A stretch of DNA of 54,146 bases from an uncultured Prevotella sp. (lineage in GTDB: Bacteria; Bacteroidota; Bacteroidia; Bacteroidales; Bacteroidaceae), in assembly GCA_946188165.1 (NCBI GenBank), contig CAMHTW010000023.1:1-54146 (forward strand), given 5' to 3'. Of the stretch, positions 7,459-15,020 are shown in pieces. The stretch's first letter is position 1; every line of letters starts with the position of its first letter. The position numbers and the translations under genes were made by a program. Below the pieces are notes generated by a model, which worked only from the letters and a program-made list of their open reading frames with translations, ran no database searches and was not told where the DNA came from.

Positions 7459-8712
7459 ATGGAGATAAAGAGAGATTTATACCTAAAGAAATTGATTGAT
7501 CGTCAGCACAACGGAATGATAAAGGTGATTACCGGGATGCGACGGAGTGGCAAATCATATCTATTGTTCAACATCTTCCAAGACTATCTGAAGTCCCAGG
7601 GAGTGGATGACCAGCACATCATCAAAGTGAACTTGGAGAACCGGCGGAACAAGAAACTCCGCAATCCAGACATTCTGCTTGAGTACATAGATTCTCAGAT
7701 GACCGACGCTCAGATGTACTACATTCTGTTGGATGAAGTGCAATTGGTAGATGAGTTCGAGGATGTGCTGAACAGTTACCTCAGCATCCCCAATGCCGAT
7801 GTCTATGTGACTGGCTCAAACGCCAAGTTCCTGTCGAAGGATGTCATCACCGAGTTTCGTGGACGAGGGGATGAAGTGAAGATGTATCCCTTGTCTTTTG
7901 CGGAATACATGTCTGCATACGAGGGCAGTAACCAGTTAGGACTTGATGAATATATGATGTATGGCGGACTACCGCAGATACTCTCGAAGAAATCAGAAGA
8001 GCAGAAGATTTCATATCTGAAGAATCTCTTTGTCGAGACTTATATCAAGGACATCAAGGAGCGTTACAAAATACGTCATGAAGAAGAACTCGAAGAGTTG
8101 CTGAACATCATATCTTCCTCTATTGGCAGTCTCACCAATCCTGCAAAATTGGTCAACACATTCAAGAGCGTCATGAATGTGACCATCGCCCCAGAGACCC
8201 TGAAGTCCTATCTGGAGTTCTTGTGTGACTCTTTTCTCGTAGAGAAGGCGATGCGATATGACGTGAAGGGAAGGAAGTACATCGATACTCCCTATAAATA
8301 CTACTTCACCGACACGGGTCTTCGCAACGCCCGTATCAATTTCCGTCAGGACGAGAAGCCGCATCTGATGGAGAATGTCATCTTCAATGAACTGCTTATC
8401 CGAGGGTTTAATGTGGACGTAGGTGTTGTGCCTGTTGTGACTAAAGGCGAAGACGGCAAGCAGCACAGGTCACAGTTGGAGATAGACTTCGTATGCAATC
8501 TGGGCAGCAAGCGGTATTATATCCAATCGGCTTTCCGGATGGAGAACGAAGAGAAACGTCAGCAAGAACAAGCGTCACTATTGAGGGTGAATGATTCGTT
8601 CAAGAAAATCATCATCACTGGAGAAGAATGCCTGGTGCATCGTAATGAGCATGGCTTCACGACCATGAGTATCTACGACTTCCTGCTTAATTCAAATTCC
8701 CTTGAATTATAG
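7459..8712 (+). CDS. AAA-family ATPase with DUF4143 domain
   Basis: The 417-aa protein has a Walker A motif near the N-terminus (GMRRSGKSYLLF, about residues 26-37) and a Walker B-like YYILLDEVQ near residue 90. TGSNAKFLS follows as sensor 1, and a C-terminal DUF4143 region carries the PD-(D/E)XK-like stretch LEIDFVCNLGSKRYYIQ. These ATPases are common and often multi-copy in Bacteroidales. Their substrate is not established, so I assign no pathway. The start at 7459 follows a perfect promoter and operator-like palindrome. The gene stands alone between RNase H and a 500-bp non-coding region. Confidence 0.88.
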   Translation: MEIKRDLYLKKLIDRQHNGMIKVITGMRRSGKSYLLFNIFQDYLKSQGVDDQHIIKVNLENRRNKKLRNPDILLEYIDSQMTDAQMYYILLDEVQLVDEFEDVLNSYLSIPNADVYVTGSNAKFLSKDVITEFRGRGDEVKMYPLSFAEYMSAYEGSNQLGLDEYMMYGGLPQILSKKSEEQKISYLKNLFVETYIKDIKERYKIRHEEELEELLNIISSSIGSLTNPAKLVNTFKSVMNVTIAPETLKSYLEFLCDSFLVEKAMRYDVKGRKYIDTPYKYYFTDTGLRNARINFRQDEKPHLMENVIFNELLIRGFNVDVGVVPVVTKGEDGKQHRSQLEIDFVCNLGSKRYYIQSAFRMENEEKRQQEQASLLRVNDSFKKIIITGEECLVHRNEHGFTTMSIYDFLLNSNSLEL

Positions 8713-9212
8713 TGCTATGGCGGGCACCCAAGGTGTCTGACATGCGATTCACGCTCGCGCAGCACTATGACTAAATCCGTGGATTGCGTGCCACACTTTG
8801 ACTAAGATGCCATGAGCCAGTCCCTTGCCATCATGCTCAAGAAAATTCAAGAACTCTTGAAAACGCGGATGGCTCAGCAGGATATATATACTGAAATTTA
8901 ATCAAACTATACCCTCTATACCCCTTTCGTTTCTAACTTGCTTGTTGATAGGCAATTAGTTCAGGGTATAGTTGCTAAAAACTATACCCCAACTGTACCC
9001 CAACTATACCCCTTATGCAAAAACGTATGGACTGCTTTTGCGCCTACGCGAGCGGTCGTTTGCGTAGGCGCAAACGGTTGTTTGGGCTAACGCAAACGCT
9101 CGCGAGAAGGCCTCTCTTCCCCTGCGCAAAGGCCTTCTGCCCCCTTTATGCTTACTATACCATCCCTGTTTGCTTACTTCAGTGCATCGACACGTGCCTG
9201 ACAGAGACCTAT
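8713..9212. other. Intergenic region with stacked hairpins
   Basis: I see no convincing gene in these 500 bases. Around 8910-9012 there are several CTATACCCC repeats. From 9037 to 9138 hairpins are packed together. TTTGCGCCTACGC (9037-9049) pairs with GCGTAGGCGCAAA (9062-9074). An alternative CGTTTGCG/CGCAAACG stem spans 9057-9076. AGAAGGCC (9105-9112) pairs with GGCCTTCT (9131-9138). An 82-codon frame at 9015-9263 overlaps these stems and the end of the opposite gene, and is probably not coding. Confidence 0.6.
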
Positions 9213-9887
9213 CTATTTGACTTCCAGTTTGTAAGCGCGTCCTCTGTCAGATTCTATTTTTAGGTCTGAATGTTCTTCGATGATAGGTTTCAGGCGGCGA
9301 ATCAGGGTATAGAGCGTGTCGTTAGCATCGTCTTTCTTAGGCCAGAGGGCATCGCAAATCTCTGTTTTTGTAAGCTGATGTGACTCACTACGGAAGAACA
9401 TCTCCATCAGTTGCTGTTGCATAGGGGTGAGCTTCACCTGCTTGCCCATCGCATTATAGAATCGGCCTTCTGTCTCTGAATAGGCCAAGCCACCAAACGC
9501 TACAAGTGACATCTGTTTGCGGTAGCTCCAAAAACAATAGACCCCCCAAAAGATGGCTATTGTCCACAAGACGGAGGCGGGTCGCTGGTCAGACAGCGAG
9601 AAGATGGTTGCTGCTGAACACTTAGCCTCGCAACGCAGACCTTCTTGCCGAGTGGTTACAGCCAATACCGCATTGCCCCGCAATTGTTCCAATTTCAAAT
9701 AGCTGTTAAACGTGCGGATGGTATCTGTGCTAATCACGTCGCTCTGCTGTTCAGCCAGCGCCTTCGACAGTGCATGGGACATATCTTCTGAAATAACCTT
9801 TTCCGTTGCGCGATAGCTTCCAAAGCTGGTCAGGCCAGATGCTACAATCAGCACAAATAAAATAACGACAGCATACTTCTGTTTCAT
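9213..9887 (-). CDS. Membrane-anchored winged-helix regulator
   Basis: The 224-aa protein has an N-terminal membrane segment (about residues 6-24), an extracytoplasmic region of about 80 residues and a second membrane segment (about 105-122, VLWTIAIFWGVYCFWSY). It ends in a cytoplasmic OmpR/PhoB-type winged helix (about 145-222, KLTPMQQQLMEMFF through IRRLKPIIEE to the GRAYKLEV wing). This is a one-component layout in which an extracytoplasmic sensor feeds a DNA-binding domain directly. There is no receiver domain or phosphoacceptor. It begins 23 bases after the ribD stop and probably shares its transcript. Its target genes are unknown. Confidence 0.82.
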   Translation of the reverse strand: MKQKYAVVILFVLIVASGLTSFGSYRATEKVISEDMSHALSKALAEQQSDVISTDTIRTFNSYLKLEQLRGNAVLAVTTRQEGLRCEAKCSAATIFSLSDQRPASVLWTIAIFWGVYCFWSYRKQMSLVAFGGLAYSETEGRFYNAMGKQVKLTPMQQQLMEMFFRSESHQLTKTEICDALWPKKDDANDTLYTLIRRLKPIIEEHSDLKIESDRGRAYKLEVK

Positions 9888-9910
9888 TGATTTTTCTTAT
9901 TTAAACGAAA

Positions 9911-10831
9911 TCATTCTGTTTTTACGTAGATGCTTAGGACGTTTGTCTCATAGGTTTCAGTATGGTGCAGGGTAACGTCAGAGGGCCATTGGGGAGCACG
10001 CGTACCATCACTGACGATGATGGGTGCCGTTTCTACGCGTATCTCGTCCCACAAGCCGGCCTTGATGAACGATTCGTGTGTCTGACAACCACCTTCGACA
10101 ATCAGCGACTGGATGCCGTGTTGATAGAGGTCATCCATCAGCTGAGTGATAGGCCGGTCGTGCGTCAATACGATACGTTTTGGATTTGGCCCGTGCCAGT
10201 GACGGACAGTCAGTTGAGGATGTTCGCGAATGTCGGTTGTATGTCCCACCAAGATGGCATCTTCCTCGGCACGAAGCTGGTGAGAGAGCATCTGCGTCTG
10301 TTCATTGCTAATCTGTAGTGCTTTTCCGTTATCGTCTATGAACCCGTTGGCGGTCTGTGCCCACTTCAGAATGATGTACGGACGGTGCTCACGGTGATAG
10401 GTAAAGAAACGCCGGTTCAACCACTGACACTCCTTTTCCAGCACACCTACCGTTACCTCGATACCTGCATCTTTCAGCTTCTTGATGCCACGTCCCTGTA
10501 CCTCGGCAAAGGGGTCGATGGTACCAACCACCACCCGTCGTACGCCTTTCTTGATAATCAGGTCGGCACAAGGCGGTGTCTTGCCATAATGAGAGCAGGG
10601 CTCCAGACTGACGTAGATGGTGGCATCCTTCAACAACGCCTCGTCCTCTGGTCGTATACTGGCAAAGGCATTGACCTCTGCATGGCCTTGGCCACAGCGC
10701 ACATGGTAGCCTTCGCCAATGATGCGCCCGTCAGCCACTATCACGGCACCCACCATCGGGTTAGGACGGGCACCCTGAATACCATTTGCTGCCAGTTGGA
10801 TGCAGCGCTGCATGAATATCTCATCGTTCAT
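9911..10831 (-). CDS. ribD: Bifunctional riboflavin biosynthesis protein RibD
   Basis: RibD deaminates the pyrimidine made from GTP by GTP cyclohydrolase II and then reduces its ribose side chain, two early steps of riboflavin synthesis. The deaminase half has the zinc site HAEVNAF and PCSHYGKTPPCADL. The reductase half follows, with ILKWAQTANGFIDD and IVEGGCQTHESF. At 306 aa it is somewhat shorter than enterobacterial RibD (about 365), with the deficit in the reductase half. The start chosen is MNDEIFMQRC at 10831, because the longer frame begins inside the -7 box. The promoter then leaves almost no leader, so the mRNA may be leaderless or start at the internal Met at 10813. It is divergent from prmC. 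Confidence 0.93.
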   Translation of the reverse strand: MNDEIFMQRCIQLAANGIQGARPNPMVGAVIVADGRIIGEGYHVRCGQGHAEVNAFASIRPEDEALLKDATIYVSLEPCSHYGKTPPCADLIIKKGVRRVVVGTIDPFAEVQGRGIKKLKDAGIEVTVGVLEKECQWLNRRFFTYHREHRPYIILKWAQTANGFIDDNGKALQISNEQTQMLSHQLRAEEDAILVGHTTDIREHPQLTVRHWHGPNPKRIVLTHDRPITQLMDDLYQHGIQSLIVEGGCQTHESFIKAGLWDEIRVETAPIIVSDGTRAPQWPSDVTLHHTETYETNVLSIYVKTE

Positions 10832-10835
10832 GGTG

Positions 10836-10895
10836 CAAAGATACAAAAAAATTGATAATTGATAATTGATAATTGATAATTATTTTGTAATTTTG
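10836..10895. promoter_or_regulatory. Divergent ribD/prmC promoters around a 7-bp tandem repeat
   Basis: The minus-strand box TATCTTTG (10843-10836) serves ribD and the plus-strand box TAATTTTG (10888-10895) serves prmC. Between them are four perfect ATTGATA units (10851-10878), which occupy the -33 regions of both promoters. A change in unit number would move or replace the -33 elements in 7-bp steps. Confidence 0.7.
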
Positions 10896-10902
10896 CAGTG
10901 TT

Positions 10903-11769
10903 ATGACTTACAATGAACTGTGGCGCCAGTTAGTGCAGATCTACGATGAGGGCGAGGCTAAGGCCATTGCCCGTATGGTGTATGAGGAACGTTTTGGCCT
11001 CACGTTGTCAGATATTTACCTCGGCAGAGAGACGCAATTATCTGCGGCTGACCAAACAGAATTGCAGTTTATTGCCAAGCGTCTGTTGCAAGGCGAGCCC
11101 ATCCAGTATGTTTTAGGGCAGGCAGACTTCTGCGGACGTACCTTTATGGTCAACGAGCACGTGCTGATTCCCCGACCGGAAACCGAAGAGCTCTGTAACT
11201 GGAAGCCTCTCCCCCTGCCCTCTCCAAAAGGAGAGGGAGCCAAAATTCTGGATATTGGTACAGGCAGCGGGTGTATCGCCATCACGTTGGCTGCGATGTA
11301 TCCACAGGCTGAGGTCACAGCATGGGACATTTCCCCAGAAGCATTGAAAGTTGCTGAAGAGAATGCCAGACGTCACAACGTTCACGTGACATTCGAACAG
11401 GTCGACATTCTCTCAATTCCCCCCCTCTACATGGAGGGGGACAGGGGGGAGGCCCTTTCCCTCATCGTCAGTAATCCCCCTTATATATGTAATAAGGAAC
11501 GTGCCACGATGGCAGTTAACGTGTTGGAGCACGAACCGCATACGGCCCTCTTTGTACCCGACGACGACCCCTTGTTGTTCTATCGGGCTATTGCCCAGTT
11601 TGGACAGACAGCACTGAAACAAGGTGGTTGGCTCTACTTCGAAATCAATCCCCTCTATGCCCGGGAGATGTGCGATATGTTACGTTTGATGTCGTATCAC
11701 GACATCGAACTCAAAGCAGACCAATACGGCAAACAACGCATGATAAGAGCACGGAAGGCGCTTTGCTAG
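10903..11769 (+). CDS. prmC: Peptide chain release factor N5-glutamine methyltransferase
   Basis: This SAM-dependent enzyme methylates the GGQ glutamine of release factors. The N-terminal helical domain is followed by the Rossmann fold with ILDIGTGSGCIAI (SAM-binding motif I) and the catalytic SNPPYI. The length (288 aa) is normal. Two palindromic repeats lie inside it: one encodes KPLPLPSPKGEG just before motif I, the other IPPLYMEGDRGEA before the NPPY motif. Both keep the frame and sit in loops next to, not within, the catalytic motifs. The gene heads a run with recX and comF; its TAG stop overlaps the first 7-bp repeat before recX. Confidence 0.95.
   Translation: MTYNELWRQLVQIYDEGEAKAIARMVYEERFGLTLSDIYLGRETQLSAADQTELQFIAKRLLQGEPIQYVLGQADFCGRTFMVNEHVLIPRPETEELCNWKPLPLPSPKGEGAKILDIGTGSGCIAITLAAMYPQAEVTAWDISPEALKVAEENARRHNVHVTFEQVDILSIPPLYMEGDRGEALSLIVSNPPYICNKERATMAVNVLEHEPHTALFVPDDDPLLFYRAIAQFGQTALKQGGWLYFEINPLYAREMCDMLRLMSYHDIELKADQYGKQRMIRARKALC
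11203..11241 (+). repeat. GC-rich palindromic element, first copy in prmC
   Basis: AAGCCTCTCCCCCTG, then CCCTCTCC-AAAA-GGAGAGGG and AGCC. This is a diverged variant of the CCCCTC-CAAGTA-GAGGGG family, in frame with prmC. Confidence 0.7.
11419..11453 (-). repeat. GC-rich palindromic element, second copy in prmC
   Basis: CCCCCCTC-TACATG-GAGGGGG with the trailing arm ACAGGGGGGAGGCC. It is in the opposite orientation to the argS copy and in frame with prmC. Confidence 0.75.
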
Positions 11770-11802
11770 TGAAAAGTGAACAGTGAACAGTGAAAAGTGA
11801 AA
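11768..11802. repeat. 7-bp tandem repeat between prmC and recX
   Basis: Five AGTGAAA/AGTGAAC units in a row. The first overlaps the prmC stop codon (TAG), and the last ends 5 bases before the recX ATG. The repeat therefore sits in the translation-initiation region of recX. Confidence 0.85.
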
Positions 11803-11807
11803 AGATC

Positions 11808-12278
11808 ATGAAAACGGAAAACGATGCCTACCTGACGCTGGCAGCCCTCTGTGCACAAGCTGAGCACTGCCAATACGAGATGCTGGAGAAGATGCGACGT
11901 TGGGAACTGCCCGACGATGCGCAGGCCCGCGTGATGGCCAGGCTCATCAAGGAACGCTATGTGGATGACGAACGCTATGCCCAGGCTTTCGTCAACGACA
12001 AGATACGCTATAATAAGTGGGGCCGTCGCAAGGTGGAACAGGCCCTCTGGCAGAAGCGTATCGACGAGGATATCCGCAAGCGGGTGCTCGATGCAGTGGA
12101 CGATGACGAATACCTCAGTATATTGCGCCCGCTGCTGAAACAGAAACGCAAAACCGTCAAGGCCAACAGCGACTATGAGCTGAATCAGAAACTGATGCGC
12201 TTTGCCGTGGGTCGTGGCTTTACGTTCGACATCATTCGCCAGTGTATTGATGTTGAGGAAGAACCTGACGAAGAATAA
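11808..12278 (+). CDS. recX: Regulatory protein RecX
   Basis: RecX binds RecA filaments and modulates recombination and the SOS response. The 156-aa protein has the three-helix repeats of the family, clearest in LIKERYVDDERYAQAFVNDKIRYNKWGRRKV near residues 42-72, and in the following QALWQKRID. The start chosen is ATG 11808 (MKTENDAYL); the upstream GTG at 11790 lies within the 7-bp repeat and would only add repeat-derived residues. It is separated from comF by 20 bases of AATTCTC repeats and probably co-transcribed with prmC and comF. recA is not in the window. Confidence 0.88.
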   Translation: MKTENDAYLTLAALCAQAEHCQYEMLEKMRRWELPDDAQARVMARLIKERYVDDERYAQAFVNDKIRYNKWGRRKVEQALWQKRIDEDIRKRVLDAVDDDEYLSILRPLLKQKRKTVKANSDYELNQKLMRFAVGRGFTFDIIRQCIDVEEEPDEE

Positions 12279-12295
12279 TTCTCAATTCTCAATTC
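12277..12295. repeat. Short AATTCTC repeat between recX and comF
   Basis: Two full AATTCTC units and a partial third. They start inside the recX stop codon and end just before the comF ATG. Confidence 0.6.
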
Positions 12296-12298
12296 GAC

Positions 12299-12991
12299 AT
12301 GAATTGGTGGACTAGAATACTCGATTTCATCTCACCCCGTCTCTGCGTGGTTTGTGGCCACCGCCTGTCACCCACCGAACGAAGCCTTTGTGCCGTGTGC
12401 CAGCTCCACCTGCCCCGAACGACCTTCCAGTTCTCGCCCGACGACAATCCGATGGCCCAGCTCTTCTGGCATCTGGCACCCATCCAGCGTGCCGCAGCCT
12501 TCATCTACTATCAGCCCCATTCCGAGATGGCGCAGATGGTATATCAGTTAAAGTATCGCAACAGCCCTGATGTCGGCGAGGATTTGGGACGACTAATGGC
12601 AACGGACATGTCGTTGGCCCACTATTTCGATGGTATCGACCTGCTGGTGCCCGTTCCGCTGACCGTGAAACGCCAACGACAGCGTGGCTACAACCAGAGT
12701 GAGATGCTGGCACGTGGCATCAGTGATGTCACCCATCTGCCCGTTGTTCCCAAGGCATTGAAGCGTCAGGTGTTTCGCGAGAGTCAGACACATCTCAGTC
12801 GCCATGAACGTCAGGAAAATGTGGCTGGCATCTTCGTCACTGCCGATGCTGCGACATTGAAAGGCCGCCATGTATTGCTCATTGACGATGTCTGTACCAC
12901 GGGTGCCACGCTGACAGCCTGTGCACAGGCCCTTGCCTCGATAGAAGGTATCCGCATCAGTGTCCTTACCTTAGGTTTTACCTTGCATTAA
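12299..12991 (+). CDS. ComF family phosphoribosyltransferase-like protein
   Basis: The 230-aa protein starts with a zinc-binding region (CVVCGHRLSP and CAVCQLHLP, near residues 17-42). It ends in a type I phosphoribosyltransferase fold with the PRPP loop VLLIDDVCTTGATLTAC near residue 195. ComF/GntX proteins take part in DNA uptake in competent bacteria, but in many others the role is unproven; the enzymatic substrate is unknown. It lies 20 bases after recX and is probably the last gene of the prmC-recX-comF run. A promoter for the metal ATPase follows at once. Confidence 0.9.
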   Translation: MNWWTRILDFISPRLCVVCGHRLSPTERSLCAVCQLHLPRTTFQFSPDDNPMAQLFWHLAPIQRAAAFIYYQPHSEMAQMVYQLKYRNSPDVGEDLGRLMATDMSLAHYFDGIDLLVPVPLTVKRQRQRGYNQSEMLARGISDVTHLPVVPKALKRQVFRESQTHLSRHERQENVAGIFVTADAATLKGRHVLLIDDVCTTGATLTACAQALASIEGIRISVLTLGFTLH

Positions 12992-12996
12992 CCACT

Positions 12997-13032
12997 TTGC
13001 AACCGAGTTGCAACCCCTTTTGCCTACCTTTG
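12997..13032 (+). promoter_or_regulatory. Promoter and palindrome before the metal ATPase
   Basis: TACCTTTG at 13025-13032 is a good -7 box. The palindrome TTGCAAC-CGA-GTTGCAA at 12997-13013 covers the -33 region, a typical place for a repressor operator. A metal-sensing regulator is a reasonable guess from the gene it controls, but none is encoded here. Confidence 0.6.
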
Positions 13033-13067
13033 CAGCGAAATCAGTAAATGGTAAATCGGTAAATATT

Positions 13068-15020
13068 ATGGCACATAAACACGAACATCATTGTGAAAGC
13101 TGTTCACACGAACATCATCACGAGGACGAACATAGTCTTAAAAAACAGCTTGGGCTGATTGCTGCAACAGCCATCTTATTGCTTGGTGCAGTTCTTGTTG
13201 AACACAATACGAGTCTGTCAACATGGCAACTGCTATTCATCTATCTCATACCTTATTTATTAATAGGCCACGAGACGCTGCACGAGGCATGGGAAGGCAT
13301 TACCGGGGGCGACATGTTCAACGAACATTTCCTCATGTCGGTGGCCACCATCGGCGCCCTCTGCATCGGCTTCCTGCCTGGTGCCGAGACCGAGTTCCCT
13401 GAGGCCGTCTTCGTCATGCTGTTCTTCCAGGTTGGCGAACTCTTTGAGGGCTACGCCGAGGGCAAGAGTCGCGACAGCATTGCCCACCTCATGAATATCC
13501 GGCCGGATATAGCGCATGTGGATGTAAGAGGTCAGATGGAAGATGTTAGACCTGAGGAGGTCGGGATTGGCGCTACCATCGTCATTCGTCCTGGCGAGAA
13601 AGTGCCGCTGGACGGTGTGGTCGTCGAGGGCACATCTGCGCTGAATACTGTTGCCTTGACGGGTGAGACACTGCCGCGCGACGTGACCATTGGCGACGAG
13701 GTCATCTCGGGTTGCGTCAACCTGTCGGGTATGCTTCGCGTGCGCACCACGAAAGTCTTTGGCGAGAGCACCGTGTCAAAGATTATCCGCTTGGTGGAGA
13801 GCGCTGGCGAACACAAGTCACAGAGCGAGACCTTTATCACCCGCTTTGCCCGTATCTACACGCCCATCGTCGTCTTTGCTGCCATTGCCATCGCTGTCAT
13901 TCCCCCCTCTTTGGGATGGGTTGGGGGAGACTTTGCCACTTGGCTCTATCGTGCCCTGATGTTCTTGGTTGTTTCATGTCCTTGTGCACTGGTCATCAGC
14001 GTACCGCTGACCTTCTTTGGTGGCATTGGCGGCGCCTCGCGTCAGGGCATCCTTGTCAAGGGTGCCAACTATCTCGACGTCTTGGCAAAGGTCGATACCG
14101 TCGTGTTCGACAAGACGGGCACCCTCACGCATGGCCAGTTTGCCGTTGAGGCCGTCCATCCCGACACCTGCGACGAGCACCAACTGCTCCACCTCGCTGC
14201 TCACGTCGAACACTTCTCTACCCATCCCATCGGTGCAGCCCTGCGCGACGCCTTCCCTGACGAAGCTACCGACGGTTGTCAGGTCAGCGATGTTGAGGAG
14301 GTGGCTGGCGAGGGCATCAGTGCCCGCATAGGCGACAAAGTGGTATGTGTGGGTAATACGAAGATGATGGACCGTATTGGCGCCCGTTGGCACGACTGCC
14401 ACCACGTAGGCACCATTATCCATGTGGCTATTGACGGTCAGTATGCAGGCCACATCGTCATCAACGATAAAATCAAGGCCGATAGTGCTGAGGCCATCCA
14501 ACGGTTGCATGCCTTAGGTGTCAAGCGTACGGTCATGCTGACGGGTGACCGTCGCGAGGTAGCCGCTCATGTTGCTAACGAGCTTGGCATTACTGAGTAT
14601 CACGCAGAGTTGTTGCCTGCCGACAAAGTTGCAAAGGTTGAACAACTCAAAAACCCCCTCTACTTGGAGGGGGCGGATAGAGGTCTCGCCTTCGTTGGCG
14701 ACGGCATCAACGATGCACCGGTCTTGGCCCGTGCCGATGTGGGAATTGCCATGGGCGGTTTGGGTAGCGATGCTGCCATCGAGGCTGCCGACGTTGTGCT
14801 GATGGACGACCAGCCGTCAAAGATTGCCCTTGCCATTCGCATTGCCCGTCGTACCTTAGCCATAGCCCGTCAGAACGTTGTCTTTGCCATCGGTGTCAAG
14901 GTTGCCGTTCTGTTGCTGGCCGTCTGCGGCATTGCCACCATGTGGCTCGCCGTCTTTGCCGATGTGGGCGTCACGGTGCTGGCGGTCCTCAACGCCATGC
15001 GAGCCCTGCGAATTTCCTAA
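13068..15020 (+). CDS. Heavy-metal P1B-type ATPase (zinc/cadmium/lead export type)
   Basis: The pump uses ATP to move divalent metal out of the cytoplasm. From ATG 13068 it has 650 aa. In place of an HMA domain the N-terminus is a His/Cys-rich tail (HKHEHHCESCSHEHHHEDEH). The metal-binding membrane motif is SCPCAL, as in ZntA/CadA, the phosphorylation site is DKTGTLTHG, and the hinge is VGDGINDAPVLARADVGIAMG. Palindromic repeats lie near IPPSLGWVGG (13901-13931) and NPLYLEGADRG (14649-14685), both in frame and outside catalytic motifs. The upstream start at 13008 would pass through the promoter and is rejected. It ends convergently, overlapping the next gene by 4 bases (CTAA). Confidence 0.93.
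   Translation: MAHKHEHHCESCSHEHHHEDEHSLKKQLGLIAATAILLLGAVLVEHNTSLSTWQLLFIYLIPYLLIGHETLHEAWEGITGGDMFNEHFLMSVATIGALCIGFLPGAETEFPEAVFVMLFFQVGELFEGYAEGKSRDSIAHLMNIRPDIAHVDVRGQMEDVRPEEVGIGATIVIRPGEKVPLDGVVVEGTSALNTVALTGETLPRDVTIGDEVISGCVNLSGMLRVRTTKVFGESTVSKIIRLVESAGEHKSQSETFITRFARIYTPIVVFAAIAIAVIPPSLGWVGGDFATWLYRALMFLVVSCPCALVISVPLTFFGGIGGASRQGILVKGANYLDVLAKVDTVVFDKTGTLTHGQFAVEAVHPDTCDEHQLLHLAAHVEHFSTHPIGAALRDAFPDEATDGCQVSDVEEVAGEGISARIGDKVVCVGNTKMMDRIGARWHDCHHVGTIIHVAIDGQYAGHIVINDKIKADSAEAIQRLHALGVKRTVMLTGDRREVAAHVANELGITEYHAELLPADKVAKVEQLKNPLYLEGADRGLAFVGDGINDAPVLARADVGIAMGGLGSDAAIEAADVVLMDDQPSKIALAIRIARRTLAIARQNVVFAIGVKVAVLLLAVCGIATMWLAVFADVGVTVLAVLNAMRALRIS
13901..13931. repeat. Diverged palindromic element in the metal ATPase
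   Basis: CCCCCCTCTTTGGGATGGG followed by TTGGGGGAGAC resembles a degenerate palindromic element. It encodes IPPSLGWVGG in a loop before the CPC helix, where relatives also have a PP-rich loop, so it may be chance composition. Confidence 0.4.
14649..14685 (-). repeat. GC-rich palindromic element in the metal ATPase
   Basis: AAAAACCCCCTC-TACTTG-GAGGGGGCGG followed by ATAGAGGTC. The core is identical to the cassette ends. It is read as NPLYLEGADRG, between the P domain and the GDGIND hinge. Confidence 0.8.

Noticed and set aside
9015..9263. 82-codon plus-strand frame
   Set aside because: It overlaps strong hairpins and the end of the opposite regulator gene, with Arg/Cys-rich composition typical of non-coding GC-rich sequence.
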